Origin: Chloroflexota bacterium | GTDB taxonomy: Bacteria > Chloroflexota > Anaerolineae > Aggregatilineales > Phototrophicaceae | Direction of reading: 5' to 3' | Length of the DNA stretch: 64,000 nucleotides | Assembly (NCBI GenBank): GCA_011523515.1 | Contig: WTGO01000049.1 | Span: forward strand, 1 to 64,000 | Shown here: in pieces, positions 37,050 to 45,814 of the stretch | Position numbering within the stretch: the stretch's first letter is position 1 | Layout: each line of letters begins with the position of its first letter | Notes under the pieces: generated by a model | The model's input: only the letters and a program-made list of their open reading frames with translations | What the model was told of the DNA's origin: nothing | Databases searched by the model: none | Translations under genes and position numbers: made by a program

Positions 37050-37772
37050 TTAACTCCTGCTTCCAAATAGGGCGCGCCCGACCCGGATCATGGTCGAGCC
37101 CTCCGCTATCGCCCACTCAAAGTCGTCGGTCATGCCCATACTCAATTCCGGCAGGCTCACACCAAGTGAATCCTGAAGCTCTTCACGCAAGGCGGCCAGG
37201 TCGGCGAATACGCGCCGGATCATACCTTCTTCGGCTTCAAAGGGCGCCATGGTCATCAAACCGCGGATATCCAGACGCGGCAATTCGAATAGTTCGCCAA
37301 GTTCGCGCAACAAACGATCCTTCACGGCGTTATCTTGATACCAATTGTAACCCGCAAATCCGTGTTTCGATGCTTCTCCGGAAACATTTATCTCCAGAAA
37401 TGCTGCGAGCATCTGATCGCTATCGCCCGCCAGCCGTGAAAATCGCCTGGCCAAGCGCAAACTGTCCAGGGACTGCACAATGTCGAAGTGCTGAATCACC
37501 CGCTTGGCCTTGCGGCTCTGCACGTGGCCCACCATGTGCCAAGTCAGTGGGCCGGGCGCCGCTGCCTGGACCGGCGCGATCTTGCCGATACACTCTTCTA
37601 CGCGATTTTCGCCGATATGTTGTATGCCCGCTTCAGCCGCGCTCACAATGTCCGCGACGGTCTTCTGTTTGCTGACCGCCACCAGCGTGATCTCGGATGG
37701 CGCGCGCTTGGCTTTGGCGCAGGCGGCGTCAATGCGATCATGCACGCGCTTAACGTTGTCGGCGATGCTCAT
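37050..37772 (-). CDS. yggS: pyridoxal-phosphate homeostasis protein
   Basis: A 240-residue PLP-binding protein of the alanine-racemase barrel type that balances vitamin B6 and amino acid pools; no enzymatic reaction is established. VAVSKQKTV contains the cofactor lysine, GENRVEE and WHMVGHVQSRKAK follow, and the C-terminus has LSMGMTDDFEWAIAEGSTMIRVGRALFG. It overlaps pgeF by four bases (ATGA), and the YggT gene lies 34 bases after it. Confidence 0.94.
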   Translation of the reverse strand: MSIADNVKRVHDRIDAACAKAKRAPSEITLVAVSKQKTVADIVSAAEAGIQHIGENRVEECIGKIAPVQAAAPGPLTWHMVGHVQSRKAKRVIQHFDIVQSLDSLRLARRFSRLAGDSDQMLAAFLEINVSGEASKHGFAGYNWYQDNAVKDRLLRELGELFELPRLDIRGLMTMAPFEAEEGMIRRVFADLAALREELQDSLGVSLPELSMGMTDDFEWAIAEGSTMIRVGRALFGSRS

Positions 37773-38545
37773 AGCGAAATCACCACGCCGAAACGGCCCG
37801 TCTTCCCTTTCTCCGCGCGATGAGAGTAAAACTCGTCAGTATTATCATATGTGCAGATGTCCAGTACGGTGATATTGCTGACGCCCTGCCGCTCCAGATC
37901 CAGGCGATTGGCACGCCAGAGATCCAGGCAAGCGCTGCCGTCGTCAGCATCATAACTCGCGACGCCGGCGTCCTCGCCGAAGTAGGCCCTTGCTAGAGCA
38001 GCAACCTCTTCGCCGACCGGATAATTGCGCCGCGAGATGGCGGGCCCGATAACCGCCTGCACATCTTCCGGGCGACAGCCGAAGGCTGATTCCAGCGCGC
38101 GAACCGCCAAGCCCGCCATACCCTTGACGGCGCCGCGCCAGCCGGCGTGCGCCAAACCGATCGCATGTTTTGCGGGATCGTAGAGCAGCACGGGCACACA
38201 GTCCGCGAATCGCATGACCAGCGGCGTATCCGGCTGATTGGTGACGATGGCGTCCGCCTTTTCCAAATTGCCCTTAAGCTTGTCCTCGTCATCGACAACC
38301 TTGACGTTAACGCTATGTACAAGCCAACTGCTGACAGCGCGCCCGGCATTGACATCCAGCGCGCGATACATACGCCGGTGATTCTCGCGCACTGCCTCGG
38401 GATCATCGCCAATCGACGCGCCCACGTTCAGCGAATTCCAGCAAGATTGGCTGACGCCGCCATGGCGCGAAAATATGCCATGCCGGAGGTCGTTCCAGCC
38501 GTCGTTGCGATAAAAGCTCGTGCCCGCCTCGCTGACCCGCTGCAA
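37769..38545 (-). CDS. pgeF: YfiH/PgeF family multicopper-oxidoreductase-fold protein
   Basis: A 258-residue protein with the family core RFADCVPVLLYDP and GLAHAGWRGAVKGM, which supply Cys and His zinc ligands, and CTYDNTDEFYSHRAEKG near the end. In E. coli it removes a misincorporated serine from a peptidoglycan precursor; homologues show purine nucleoside phosphorylase and adenosine deaminase activity. The start is TTG with AAGGGA upstream. It heads the pgeF-yggS-yggT group; sepF, often present in such groups, is absent. Confidence 0.9.
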   Translation of the reverse strand: MQRVSEAGTSFYRNDGWNDLRHGIFSRHGGVSQSCWNSLNVGASIGDDPEAVRENHRRMYRALDVNAGRAVSSWLVHSVNVKVVDDEDKLKGNLEKADAIVTNQPDTPLVMRFADCVPVLLYDPAKHAIGLAHAGWRGAVKGMAGLAVRALESAFGCRPEDVQAVIGPAISRRNYPVGEEVAALARAYFGEDAGVASYDADDGSACLDLWRANRLDLERQGVSNITVLDICTYDNTDEFYSHRAEKGKTGRFGVVISL

Positions 38546-38769
38546 TTCAAACTATCCCTTCGCTGATTGCTGTCTGATGGAGGCGCTTTCAAGATATAAC
38601 TATATCACGATTCGCGCGGGCTGACTGGGCTAAGCAGCGCCTGGCGCGACAGCGGAAAGGCAGATGAGGAGCGCAATGTCACTCCTCAGGCAGTCGAGCG
38701 AGAGGGCCGCTTGCTGTGTTACAATTATGTTAGATTCATGCTTGCGCTTCACATGCGAAAGCGTCGCCG

Positions 38770-39483
38770 ATGACTCCGGATGCGGCATCGAATCCTTCCA
38801 TTTTCAGTGATCTTGAGCTGGCGGCGGAAAAGGCGACCGACTGGCTGACGGATCTGGTCTTTCCGCCAGTCTGCGGCAACTGCGGTCGGGTCGACGCGCG
38901 CTTCTGCGCCGCCTGCCGCGCTGAACTTGCGCGCCACCCCTTGGAAATCGCTCACCGCTCCATGATGCCTCTTGACGTTTTATTTTCGACTGGCGAACAC
39001 AAGGGCGTACTTGCCAGCGCCGTCCAAGCCTTCAAATATGAGGACGCCAAGGACCTGTGCGATATCCTGGCGGAGCGATTGGTCCAGGCCCTCGGCGCGC
39101 AAGACTGGAAGTTCGACACCGTGCTGCCGGTGCCGCTCTATGCTGACCGGCTGCTGGAAAGAGGGTATAATCAGTCGGCGTTGCTGGCTAAGCGGCTGGC
39201 GCAGACGCTGGAAGTCAAAGTTGAGACCGCCTGGCTGCGGCGAATTCGCAATACAGGCCAGCAAGCGCGTCTTGCCGGCAGCGAACGACTGCAAAATGTC
39301 GCAGGCGCGTTTGAAGCGGACCCGGCAGTCAAGGATTTGTCAATTCTGCTGGTTGATGACGTCGTTACAACAGGCGCGACTCTGCGCGAATGCGCCGCGG
39401 CGCTGCGAAAGCGAAATGCAGCGGCCGTCTTCGGTATCGCGGTCAGTCACCCTTCTTATTCATCTGACAGTGCCAGGAGGTAA
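38770..39483 (+). CDS. comF: ComF family amidophosphoribosyltransferase-like protein
   Basis: A 237-residue protein. An N-terminal zinc ribbon (VCGNCGRVDARFCAACR) precedes a type I phosphoribosyltransferase domain with the PRPP-binding ILLVDDVVTTGATL. ComF is needed for DNA uptake in naturally competent bacteria, possibly through helicase partners. It is followed after three bases by hpf. YifB/ComM is also in this window, but no uptake machinery is present. Confidence 0.9.
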   Translation: MTPDAASNPSIFSDLELAAEKATDWLTDLVFPPVCGNCGRVDARFCAACRAELARHPLEIAHRSMMPLDVLFSTGEHKGVLASAVQAFKYEDAKDLCDILAERLVQALGAQDWKFDTVLPVPLYADRLLERGYNQSALLAKRLAQTLEVKVETAWLRRIRNTGQQARLAGSERLQNVAGAFEADPAVKDLSILLVDDVVTTGATLRECAAALRKRNAAAVFGIAVSHPSYSSDSARR

Positions 39484-39486
39484 ATC

Positions 39487-40086
39487 GTGGACATTACGAT
39501 ACACGGAGATGGAATCAGGATCTCCGAGGGACTCGATCAATATACGCGCTCCCGCGTCGACAGGCTCGATCGCTACTTGCCGAATATCGCCCATGTCGGG
39601 GTCGAGCTGGCTATCATTCGCACGCATCGCGGCGCGGACATTGCCATCGCCCAAATCACGGTTCAACACGCGCGTGGCGCGATTCTGCGCGCGGAAGAGA
39701 AAATGGATATCGAGAATCGTGATACGATCCGCTTCGCGATCAACAAAGCTGTGGACAAGCTGCACCGGCAGATCGACCGATTCAAGAGCAAACGCAAATC
39801 AAAGAACCAGAAGGTCCGCGACAAGTACCGGGCGACCGTCGCCGAGCTCGACGCCGCTGAGGACATCCCGGAATCGGCCCTGGTTGTCGAGGACGACGCG
39901 GCGGCGCAGACCGAAATTCTGCGGCGCAAGCAGGTCGAGCTAATCCCCATGAACGAAGAGGAAGCCATAGAGCAGCTAGAATTGCTGGATCACAACTTCT
40001 ACATGTTCATGAATGCCGATTCTACCCAGGTGAATGTGCTCTATCGGCGCGACAACGGCGGCTACGGAATCCTCGTACCGCAGTAA
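39487..40086 (+). CDS. hpf: long-form ribosome hibernation promoting factor
   Basis: A 199-residue protein. The N-terminal HPF/YfiA domain (1 to about 110) binds the 30S decoding site. The C-terminal dimerisation domain (about 140-199) holds NEEEAIEQLELLDHNFYMFMNADS and YRRDNGGYGILVPQ, which identifies the long form that makes 100S dimers in resting cells. The start is GTG with GGAGGT at ideal spacing. It is downstream of comF and likely shares its transcript. Confidence 0.95.
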   Translation: MDITIHGDGIRISEGLDQYTRSRVDRLDRYLPNIAHVGVELAIIRTHRGADIAIAQITVQHARGAILRAEEKMDIENRDTIRFAINKAVDKLHRQIDRFKSKRKSKNQKVRDKYRATVAELDAAEDIPESALVVEDDAAAQTEILRRKQVELIPMNEEEAIEQLELLDHNFYMFMNADSTQVNVLYRRDNGGYGILVPQ

Positions 40087-40108
40087 GTCGCCCTAGCAAT
40101 AACGACGC

Positions 40109-40864
40109 TCATTGTTTCTGCCACAGCGCCGCCAGAAGCTGATACTTGCGATTCTCGTAGCGCGCCATCAACAACGACAGTCGCAAGCCGTGCCAACCGT
40201 CGCGGTAGCCGCCAAGCGTGACAAAGCGCCAATAGAACTGGCGCAGCGGCTGCAGAATAAACGTTTGATGGCGCGGTACGACACCCTGGGCGTACAGGCT
40301 TTGGGCGTCAATGCGAGCGTAATTCTCCTGCTTGTCCATAAACTGGTCAATGTCGGCATAGTTGTAGTGGATGATCGGGTTGCGCAGGGTGCCTTCTTCG
40401 CCATAGAGCTTGACTACCTCGTGCACCGCGCGCCGGCGATCGTATGTGGCTTGCCCCACCCGCAGCAGCCGCGTCTGATAATCGGGATACCAACCCGCTC
40501 CTTTTGTCAACACGCCGAAGATATAATTGTGCCGCGGGGCGCGCCAGCCGGCGAAATCGGGATAAGCGATTTTTTCGCGAATCTCTTTCGCCAGCGCATC
40601 GGAAATGCGCTCATCGGCATCTACGAAGAGCACCCAGTCGGTCATCTCATCCGCGGCATCCAGCGCGGCATTGCGCTGCTCGGCGTAATTCTCGAATTCA
40701 TGCTGGAATATGTCCGCGCCGCAACTCTGCGCGATGGACACGGTATCGTCCGTGCTGAAGGAGTCAAAAACGATGATGCGGTCGGCGAAGCGCAGCGTCT
40801 TGATGCAATCCGCTATTTGCGCCGATTCGTTGTGCGTCAGCACGATGGCGGTCAGATGCGTCAT
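40109..40864 (-). CDS. family 2 glycosyltransferase (WaaE/KdtX-like)
   Basis: A 251-residue cytoplasmic GT-A enzyme. It shows AIVLTHNESAQIADCI at the start, the nucleotide-binding DSFSTDDT, NYAEQRNAAL and the metal-binding VLFVDADERIS (DxD). RRAVHEVV follows. These match the group that transfers a sugar onto a surface glycan core. The ATG at 40864 overlaps the upstream gene stop (ATGA). The sugar donor is unknown. Confidence 0.88.
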   Translation of the reverse strand: MTHLTAIVLTHNESAQIADCIKTLRFADRIIVFDSFSTDDTVSIAQSCGADIFQHEFENYAEQRNAALDAADEMTDWVLFVDADERISDALAKEIREKIAYPDFAGWRAPRHNYIFGVLTKGAGWYPDYQTRLLRVGQATYDRRRAVHEVVKLYGEEGTLRNPIIHYNYADIDQFMDKQENYARIDAQSLYAQGVVPRHQTFILQPLRQFYWRFVTLGGYRDGWHGLRLSLLMARYENRKYQLLAALWQKQ

Positions 40865-41793
40865 GCCTTGGCCATCTCGATTACCGCGCGGTACGCCTGC
40901 GCAAGTTCGGGCTCGGCAGCGCTGACTGCGCGCAGCTTGCGATGCAAGCCCCAAATCATCAACAGTCGCGCAGCAGTCCGCTTCCAGCGCGGATAATAGG
41001 TATCGTACAATAATAACCTACTTTTCCATAAATCTATTTGGCTGCGCGGGCGCGCCTGTGATGTGCTGCTGCCGCCCAGATGAGTCACCTGCGCCCGCGG
41101 CACACATAATATGCGCCAGCCGGCTCGCTTTATGCGCCAGGCCCAGTCGATTTCCTCGCAGTACAAAAAGTAGTCCGTGTTGAAGCCAGTCGTCTGCTGT
41201 ACGACTTCGCGCTTTAGCATCATGGTCGCGCCCAGGGTAAAGTCCACCTCAAAGGGATGCGCTGAATCGTACTGGGCGCGCGAATAGCGCCCGTTAAAGG
41301 GACCGTCTGTCAGGCGGCCCGGCGTGGGAAAAAACTCGGTCCAGATTTGACGCAAGTCGGGAAAGCGAAAGGCGCTGTGCTGAAAGGCGCCGTCGGCGTA
41401 GGTCAAGCGCGCGCCAACAACGCCGACTTCAGTCTGCGCCATTAGCGTATCGAATAGCCGCCGGGTGGCGCCCGCGTGAGTAATCGTGTCCGGATTCAGC
41501 AGGTAAACGGCCGCCGGCAGCTGAGACGCCGCGCCATCCTGGTTGAATCCGATTGCCTGCAGCGCTAAATTGTTGCCGGCGCCGAAGCCGATATTTTGCT
41601 CGCAGGCAATGAGTCCAACCGACGGGAAGCGCTCGCGAACGACCCTGACCGTTTCGTCCGCGGATGCCGAGTCGACCAGCCAGACCTGGCTGCGTAGATT
41701 GCTGCCATTCAGGTCGTCCAGCAAGCTTTGCAGCGCGTCTACGATGACATCGGCGTTGTTCCAGGTGACGACAATCACCGCCAGGTCAACCAT
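40861..41793 (-). CDS. family 2 glycosyltransferase (rhamnosyltransferase-like)
   Basis: A 310-residue GT-A enzyme. It begins VDLAVIVVTWNNADVI, with VDSASADETV, NIGFGAGNNLAL, YLLNPDT (DxD equivalent) and FFLYCEEIDWAWRIKRAGW in the acceptor region, typical of rhamnosyl-type surface-polysaccharide transferases. A start at 41814 overlapping the upstream gene is also possible; 41793 has GAAGG about ten bases upstream. It forms an overlapping pair with the next glycosyltransferase gene. Confidence 0.88.
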   Translation of the reverse strand: MVDLAVIVVTWNNADVIVDALQSLLDDLNGSNLRSQVWLVDSASADETVRVVRERFPSVGLIACEQNIGFGAGNNLALQAIGFNQDGAASQLPAAVYLLNPDTITHAGATRRLFDTLMAQTEVGVVGARLTYADGAFQHSAFRFPDLRQIWTEFFPTPGRLTDGPFNGRYSRAQYDSAHPFEVDFTLGATMMLKREVVQQTTGFNTDYFLYCEEIDWAWRIKRAGWRILCVPRAQVTHLGGSSTSQARPRSQIDLWKSRLLLYDTYYPRWKRTAARLLMIWGLHRKLRAVSAAEPELAQAYRAVIEMAKA

Positions 41794-41806
41794 ACTTGGA
41801 GCGCCT

Positions 41807-43213
41807 TCATCCATTTTGGTCGGCGCCGGCCGGGTTGACAATCATGATCGAGCGCAAGCCAACATGATTGTTGCGCAAGCTGATGGCGACATCTTCATGG
41901 ATCAGCCCGGCCCAGCAATTCTGCGGGTTGCGCGCTTTGGCTTCGGTGAATTGAATGCCACCCCAAACCTGCGCCCGCGTCTGCGGCGGCAGGTAATGGT
42001 AGGTGTTGCCACTGGCTTCGTCCTCGACCGCCAGCAGATCTTCGTCCGCAGCGATCGCCCAGCGATAAGGAAAACTGCCCATGGAGGTTTCGCATTGGAT
42101 GCCGACGCGCCAGGCGCCGGATTCGTCGAACATGCCCAGGCTGCCGGCCAGCTGATCTTGTCGATAAACTGTGCCGGGCGGCGGACCGCTGGTGCGTATG
42201 GGCACATCGCCATAATTGTCGACCGTCAAACGAAAGACCAACATGTGATCCAGGGGCACGGTGATCTGCTGCGAATCAGCCAACGCCGCCGAGTCAACAG
42301 GCAGCGGCAGCAAATCGCCCAGCCCGGCCGCAGTCGAGAGATAGCGCTCGGCAAAGGGCTGCACGGCGAAAGCCACATCGACGCCGATGGCTTGCGGCTT
42401 GATTTCGGCATAGGGTTTGCCGCCGACCTCAATGGTCAACTGCCCTTCCCGGCGCATGCGCTGGCCGACACTGTCCTGCGCTTGCCCAACCACGCGATAG
42501 CTGCCATCGGGCGGCGGATCGACGCCCAGGTCAATGCCGCCTTCGTAATCAAAACGGTGCCGTCCCGCCTGGCCGTATTGCCGCTCTTCCACCCGGGCCG
42601 AAATGGGAATCCGCGAACCGTCCGGACCCTCCAGATATACATCCAGGCGCTCGACATCCTTTTCCAGATACACATTAATGCTGACGCGATCGGCGACGCC
42701 GTCCTGATTGGGCGAAAACACATCGGGCGCAATCTGAAATTCCGAAATGATTGGCAGCGGCGTATCCCCCGCTTTCACCAGCAGCTCTCCGCTGGCCGCG
42801 GCCGGCTCGCCGGCGTCCGGCTTGGCTTCAAGACGCCAGGCATAAGTTCCGTTCGGTATCAGACGGCGCTCAATTTCACCGTAGACTGCTTCGCCTTCTT
42901 GCAAAAAACCATCCACTACACCGCTGAAAAGCACTGTGTAGTCGTCATCGGCGCGCGGCTGATCCTGTCGGAAATAGAACGTCCTGCCTGCGTCGCTTGT
43001 CAGCGACAGGCTGATGACTGCCGGCCGCGAGAGCGAATAGCTGAAGACTGCGATATCGTCTTCGCCGTCGGCGTTGGGGCTGATGGCCGCGCGGTCGAAG
43101 CCCGCCGCCAGGATCAGGGGTAGAGGCGGCCGCACGATCAACCCGCCCACGATGAAAACCAGAATGACGCCGGCTGCTGCGGCGGCCAGGGTGACGGCGA
43201 CAGGAATACGCAT
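41807..43213 (-). CDS. membrane-anchored protein with FlgD-Ig-like repeats
   Basis: A 468-residue protein with a single N-terminal membrane anchor (about 5-26) and a large outer region. Two calcium-site-like repeats, ISPNADGEDDIAVFSYSL and FSPNQDGVADRVSINVYL, match the SPN-DG--D pattern of FlgD-like immunoglobulin domains used in secreted surface proteins. The C-terminal 200 residues are unrecognised. It probably shares a transcript with the two glycosyltransferases. A start 51 bases upstream cannot be excluded. Confidence 0.6.
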   Translation of the reverse strand: MRIPVAVTLAAAAAGVILVFIVGGLIVRPPLPLILAAGFDRAAISPNADGEDDIAVFSYSLSRPAVISLSLTSDAGRTFYFRQDQPRADDDYTVLFSGVVDGFLQEGEAVYGEIERRLIPNGTYAWRLEAKPDAGEPAAASGELLVKAGDTPLPIISEFQIAPDVFSPNQDGVADRVSINVYLEKDVERLDVYLEGPDGSRIPISARVEERQYGQAGRHRFDYEGGIDLGVDPPPDGSYRVVGQAQDSVGQRMRREGQLTIEVGGKPYAEIKPQAIGVDVAFAVQPFAERYLSTAAGLGDLLPLPVDSAALADSQQITVPLDHMLVFRLTVDNYGDVPIRTSGPPPGTVYRQDQLAGSLGMFDESGAWRVGIQCETSMGSFPYRWAIAADEDLLAVEDEASGNTYHYLPPQTRAQVWGGIQFTEAKARNPQNCWAGLIHEDVAISLRNNHVGLRSIMIVNPAGADQNG

Positions 43214-43302
43214 CGTGAGTTCGTTGCCTCTGCCCAAATGAGCCCGCGAATCTACCTTTGACATTTTACACCAACAACAGAGGCTGGGCGCGGCTGGCGG
43301 TC

Positions 43303-43332
43303 TTTACATATTTGCCACTACTAAGCTACACT
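43303..43332 (+). promoter_or_regulatory. candidate promoter for lon
   Basis: TTTACA at 43303-43308 and TACACT at 43327-43332 are 18 bases apart, matching five and four of six consensus bases. The transcript would start about 30 bases before the TTG start. No CIRCE heat-shock operator is seen. Confidence 0.4.
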
Positions 43333-43369
43333 TCGAGGTCAAGACGCTAAGTACACATGGCGGAAGCCT

Positions 43370-45814
43370 TTGACAACCGAGCTAAATGAGCGTCTCACAA
43401 GCATCCAAAACGCCGAGTTGAAGCATGACGGCGTTTTTGAGCTTCCCCTGCTGATCCTCGATGATCGCGTACTCTTCCCACAGGTGTTGAGCCTGATTCC
43501 GCTGACCGATGACACGCAAGCCAACGCAGCTGCTTATGCCGATGAGCGCGGACAAACGCTGATCGCCTGCAAGCTGCGGCCGGAGCGCAATGGCAGCGCC
43601 CCAATCGACAAGATTCATCTTATCGGCACGGAAATCGCGCCGGGCCGATACGCGGAATTGGCGGACAATTCCAAACAGCTGCTGGCGCAAGGCCGGCGGC
43701 GGGTGGAGATTCTGGCAGTCGATCAGCAAGGGGCCTACCCGGTGGCCACAGCGCGACCGATGGTTGAGGACGCCATCGAACCCAAGGCGCTCGAATCGCT
43801 GGCGACGGCATTGATCGACATCTTCAAGCACAGCAGCCAGTACAACGAAGCCATGCCCGAAAGCGTCATAAAATACATCTTGTCTCTGGACGATCCGGGC
43901 TTGTTGTGCGACTCGCTCTCGGCGATTCTGCCTCTGGCGCCGGAGGACTTGCAGCAACTGCTTGAGCTGAACGATGTAGAGAAGCGCCTCGAACTGCTGG
44001 CGGCGCTGCTGACTAACGAATTGCAAGACAGCGAAATACACGACGAGGTCCACACCAGACTGCAAGATGAGATCGCGGCCAATCAGCGCGAAATGTACCT
44101 GCGCGAGCAAGTCCGCATCATCCAGCAGGAATTGGGCGATGGCGATGTTTTTCAGCAAGAGATCCACGAGCTGACCGAGCGCATCCGCAGCGCCGGCTTG
44201 CCGAGCGAAGTTCACGAAAAAGCCATGAAGGAGATGTCGCGCCTGGGCGTCATCCCGCCGATGTCGCCGGAGTCGGGTGTGATCCACACCTATCTCGATC
44301 GGCTGCTGGCCCTGCCCTGGAATGAGCTCAGCCAGGAAAATCTGGACCTGCAGCACGCCGAAGATATCCTGGAGCGCGCGCATTACGGGCTCAAGAAAGT
44401 CAAGGCGCGCATCGTCGAACATATCGCCGTGCGCAAGCTGGCGGGCGACAAGATGAAGAGCCCGATCTTGTGTTTTGTGGGACCGCCAGGCGTCGGCAAG
44501 ACCTCGCTGGGCAAGAGCATCGCCGAGGCGCTGGGCTGCGCATTCTTGCGCATTAGCCTGGGCGGCGTACGCGACGAAGCCGAGATTCGCGGCCATCGCC
44601 GAACATACATCGGCTCTATGCCCGGGCGCATCTTGCAGCAAATGGAACGCTCGCAGACGGTCAATCCGGTGTTTATGCTGGACGAGGTCGACAAGATGAG
44701 CGCGGACTTCCGTGGCGACCCGGCCTCGGCCATGCTGGAAGTATTGGATCCCGAGCAGAATCACAACTTCGTCGACCACTACCTGGAAGTGCCTTATGAC
44801 TTGTCCAAAGTGACCTTCATCACCACCGCCAATGACTTGTATTCGATACCTGAGGCGCTGGAAGACCGCCTGGAAGTCATCGAGTTCAAGGGTTATTCCG
44901 AAGAAGAGAAGATCCAGATCGCGCGCCGGTTCCTCATTCCCAAGCAGATCGACGCCAGCGGACTCGCGGCTTTAGGCATCCGTTTCACCACGGGAGCGCT
45001 GCAGCACGTGATTCGGCACTACACCTACGAAAGCGGCGTGCGCAACCTGGAGCGCGAGATCGCCAATATCTGCCGCAAGCTCGCCCGGCAGGTCGCATCG
45101 GAGCGCAAGGTCCCGCGGCGCATCACGTCTGCAATTGCCGAGCGCTTCCTGGGACCGCCGCAAATGCTGGCCTCAAAGGTCAACCGCCAGGACACGGTCG
45201 GTATTGCGAGCGGCTTGGTGTGGACGCCCAATGGCGGAGAAATCCAAACGGTCGAGGTCACCTTGGCGTCGGGCAAAGGCAACTTGATGCTGACCGGTCA
45301 GCTGGGTGATATTTTGCAGGAATCGGCGCATATTGCGCTGAGTTACCTGCGTGGGCGAGCGCATGAATTTGATGTGCCCGCCGATGACTTCGAGAACTTC
45401 GACATACATATCCACATGCCGGAGGGCGCCGTGCCCAAAGACGGTCCCTCAGCCGGCATCACCCTGGCCACGGCGCTAATCTCGGCCTTCACCGAGCGGA
45501 AGACCTCGGCGCAATACGCCATGACCGGCGAGATTACGCTGCGCGGCCAGGTGCTGCCGGTGGGCGGCGTGGTGGAAAAGGTGCTGGCGGCGCGCCGGCG
45601 CGAGATTACCCGAATCATCTTGCCCAACGACAACCGCAAAGATGTGCGCGACATACCCAAGGCGGTGCTGCGCGATGTCTCCATCGCATATGTCTCGGAT
45701 TTGCAGAGTGTGCTGGATCTGGTCTTGAAGGAGCCACCGGCCAAGAGACAGCGCGATAGCGATTCGGAGCAGCGGCAGAGCGCCGCCGAAGCGCCGGCGG
45801 ACGCGGCAGATTGA
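43370..45814 (+). CDS. lon: ATP-dependent protease Lon
   Basis: An 814-residue cytoplasmic protease of normal length. An N-terminal substrate domain (to about 300) precedes the AAA+ module with Walker A GPPGVGKTS (371-379), SLGGVRDEAEIRGHRRTYIG, and the protease domain with catalytic S694 in PKDGPSAG and K737 in GGVVEKVLAA. It degrades damaged and regulatory proteins. The start is TTG with GGAAG just upstream; an ATG 13 bases upstream is out of frame. It overlaps the next gene by four bases. Confidence 0.96.
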   Translation: MTTELNERLTSIQNAELKHDGVFELPLLILDDRVLFPQVLSLIPLTDDTQANAAAYADERGQTLIACKLRPERNGSAPIDKIHLIGTEIAPGRYAELADNSKQLLAQGRRRVEILAVDQQGAYPVATARPMVEDAIEPKALESLATALIDIFKHSSQYNEAMPESVIKYILSLDDPGLLCDSLSAILPLAPEDLQQLLELNDVEKRLELLAALLTNELQDSEIHDEVHTRLQDEIAANQREMYLREQVRIIQQELGDGDVFQQEIHELTERIRSAGLPSEVHEKAMKEMSRLGVIPPMSPESGVIHTYLDRLLALPWNELSQENLDLQHAEDILERAHYGLKKVKARIVEHIAVRKLAGDKMKSPILCFVGPPGVGKTSLGKSIAEALGCAFLRISLGGVRDEAEIRGHRRTYIGSMPGRILQQMERSQTVNPVFMLDEVDKMSADFRGDPASAMLEVLDPEQNHNFVDHYLEVPYDLSKVTFITTANDLYSIPEALEDRLEVIEFKGYSEEEKIQIARRFLIPKQIDASGLAALGIRFTTGALQHVIRHYTYESGVRNLEREIANICRKLARQVASERKVPRRITSAIAERFLGPPQMLASKVNRQDTVGIASGLVWTPNGGEIQTVEVTLASGKGNLMLTGQLGDILQESAHIALSYLRGRAHEFDVPADDFENFDIHIHMPEGAVPKDGPSAGITLATALISAFTERKTSAQYAMTGEITLRGQVLPVGGVVEKVLAARRREITRIILPNDNRKDVRDIPKAVLRDVSIAYVSDLQSVLDLVLKEPPAKRQRDSDSEQRQSAAEAPADAAD

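Noticed and set aside
41543-43123. A 526-codon plus-strand frame opposite the FlgD-Ig-like and glycosyltransferase genes
   Set aside because: No motif is seen, and the minus-strand genes have clear repeats and DxD motifs.
43382-44779. A 465-codon minus-strand frame opposite lon
   Set aside because: Long antisense frame with shadow-type composition (Ala/Gln/Leu/Arg) and no domain; lon is certain.
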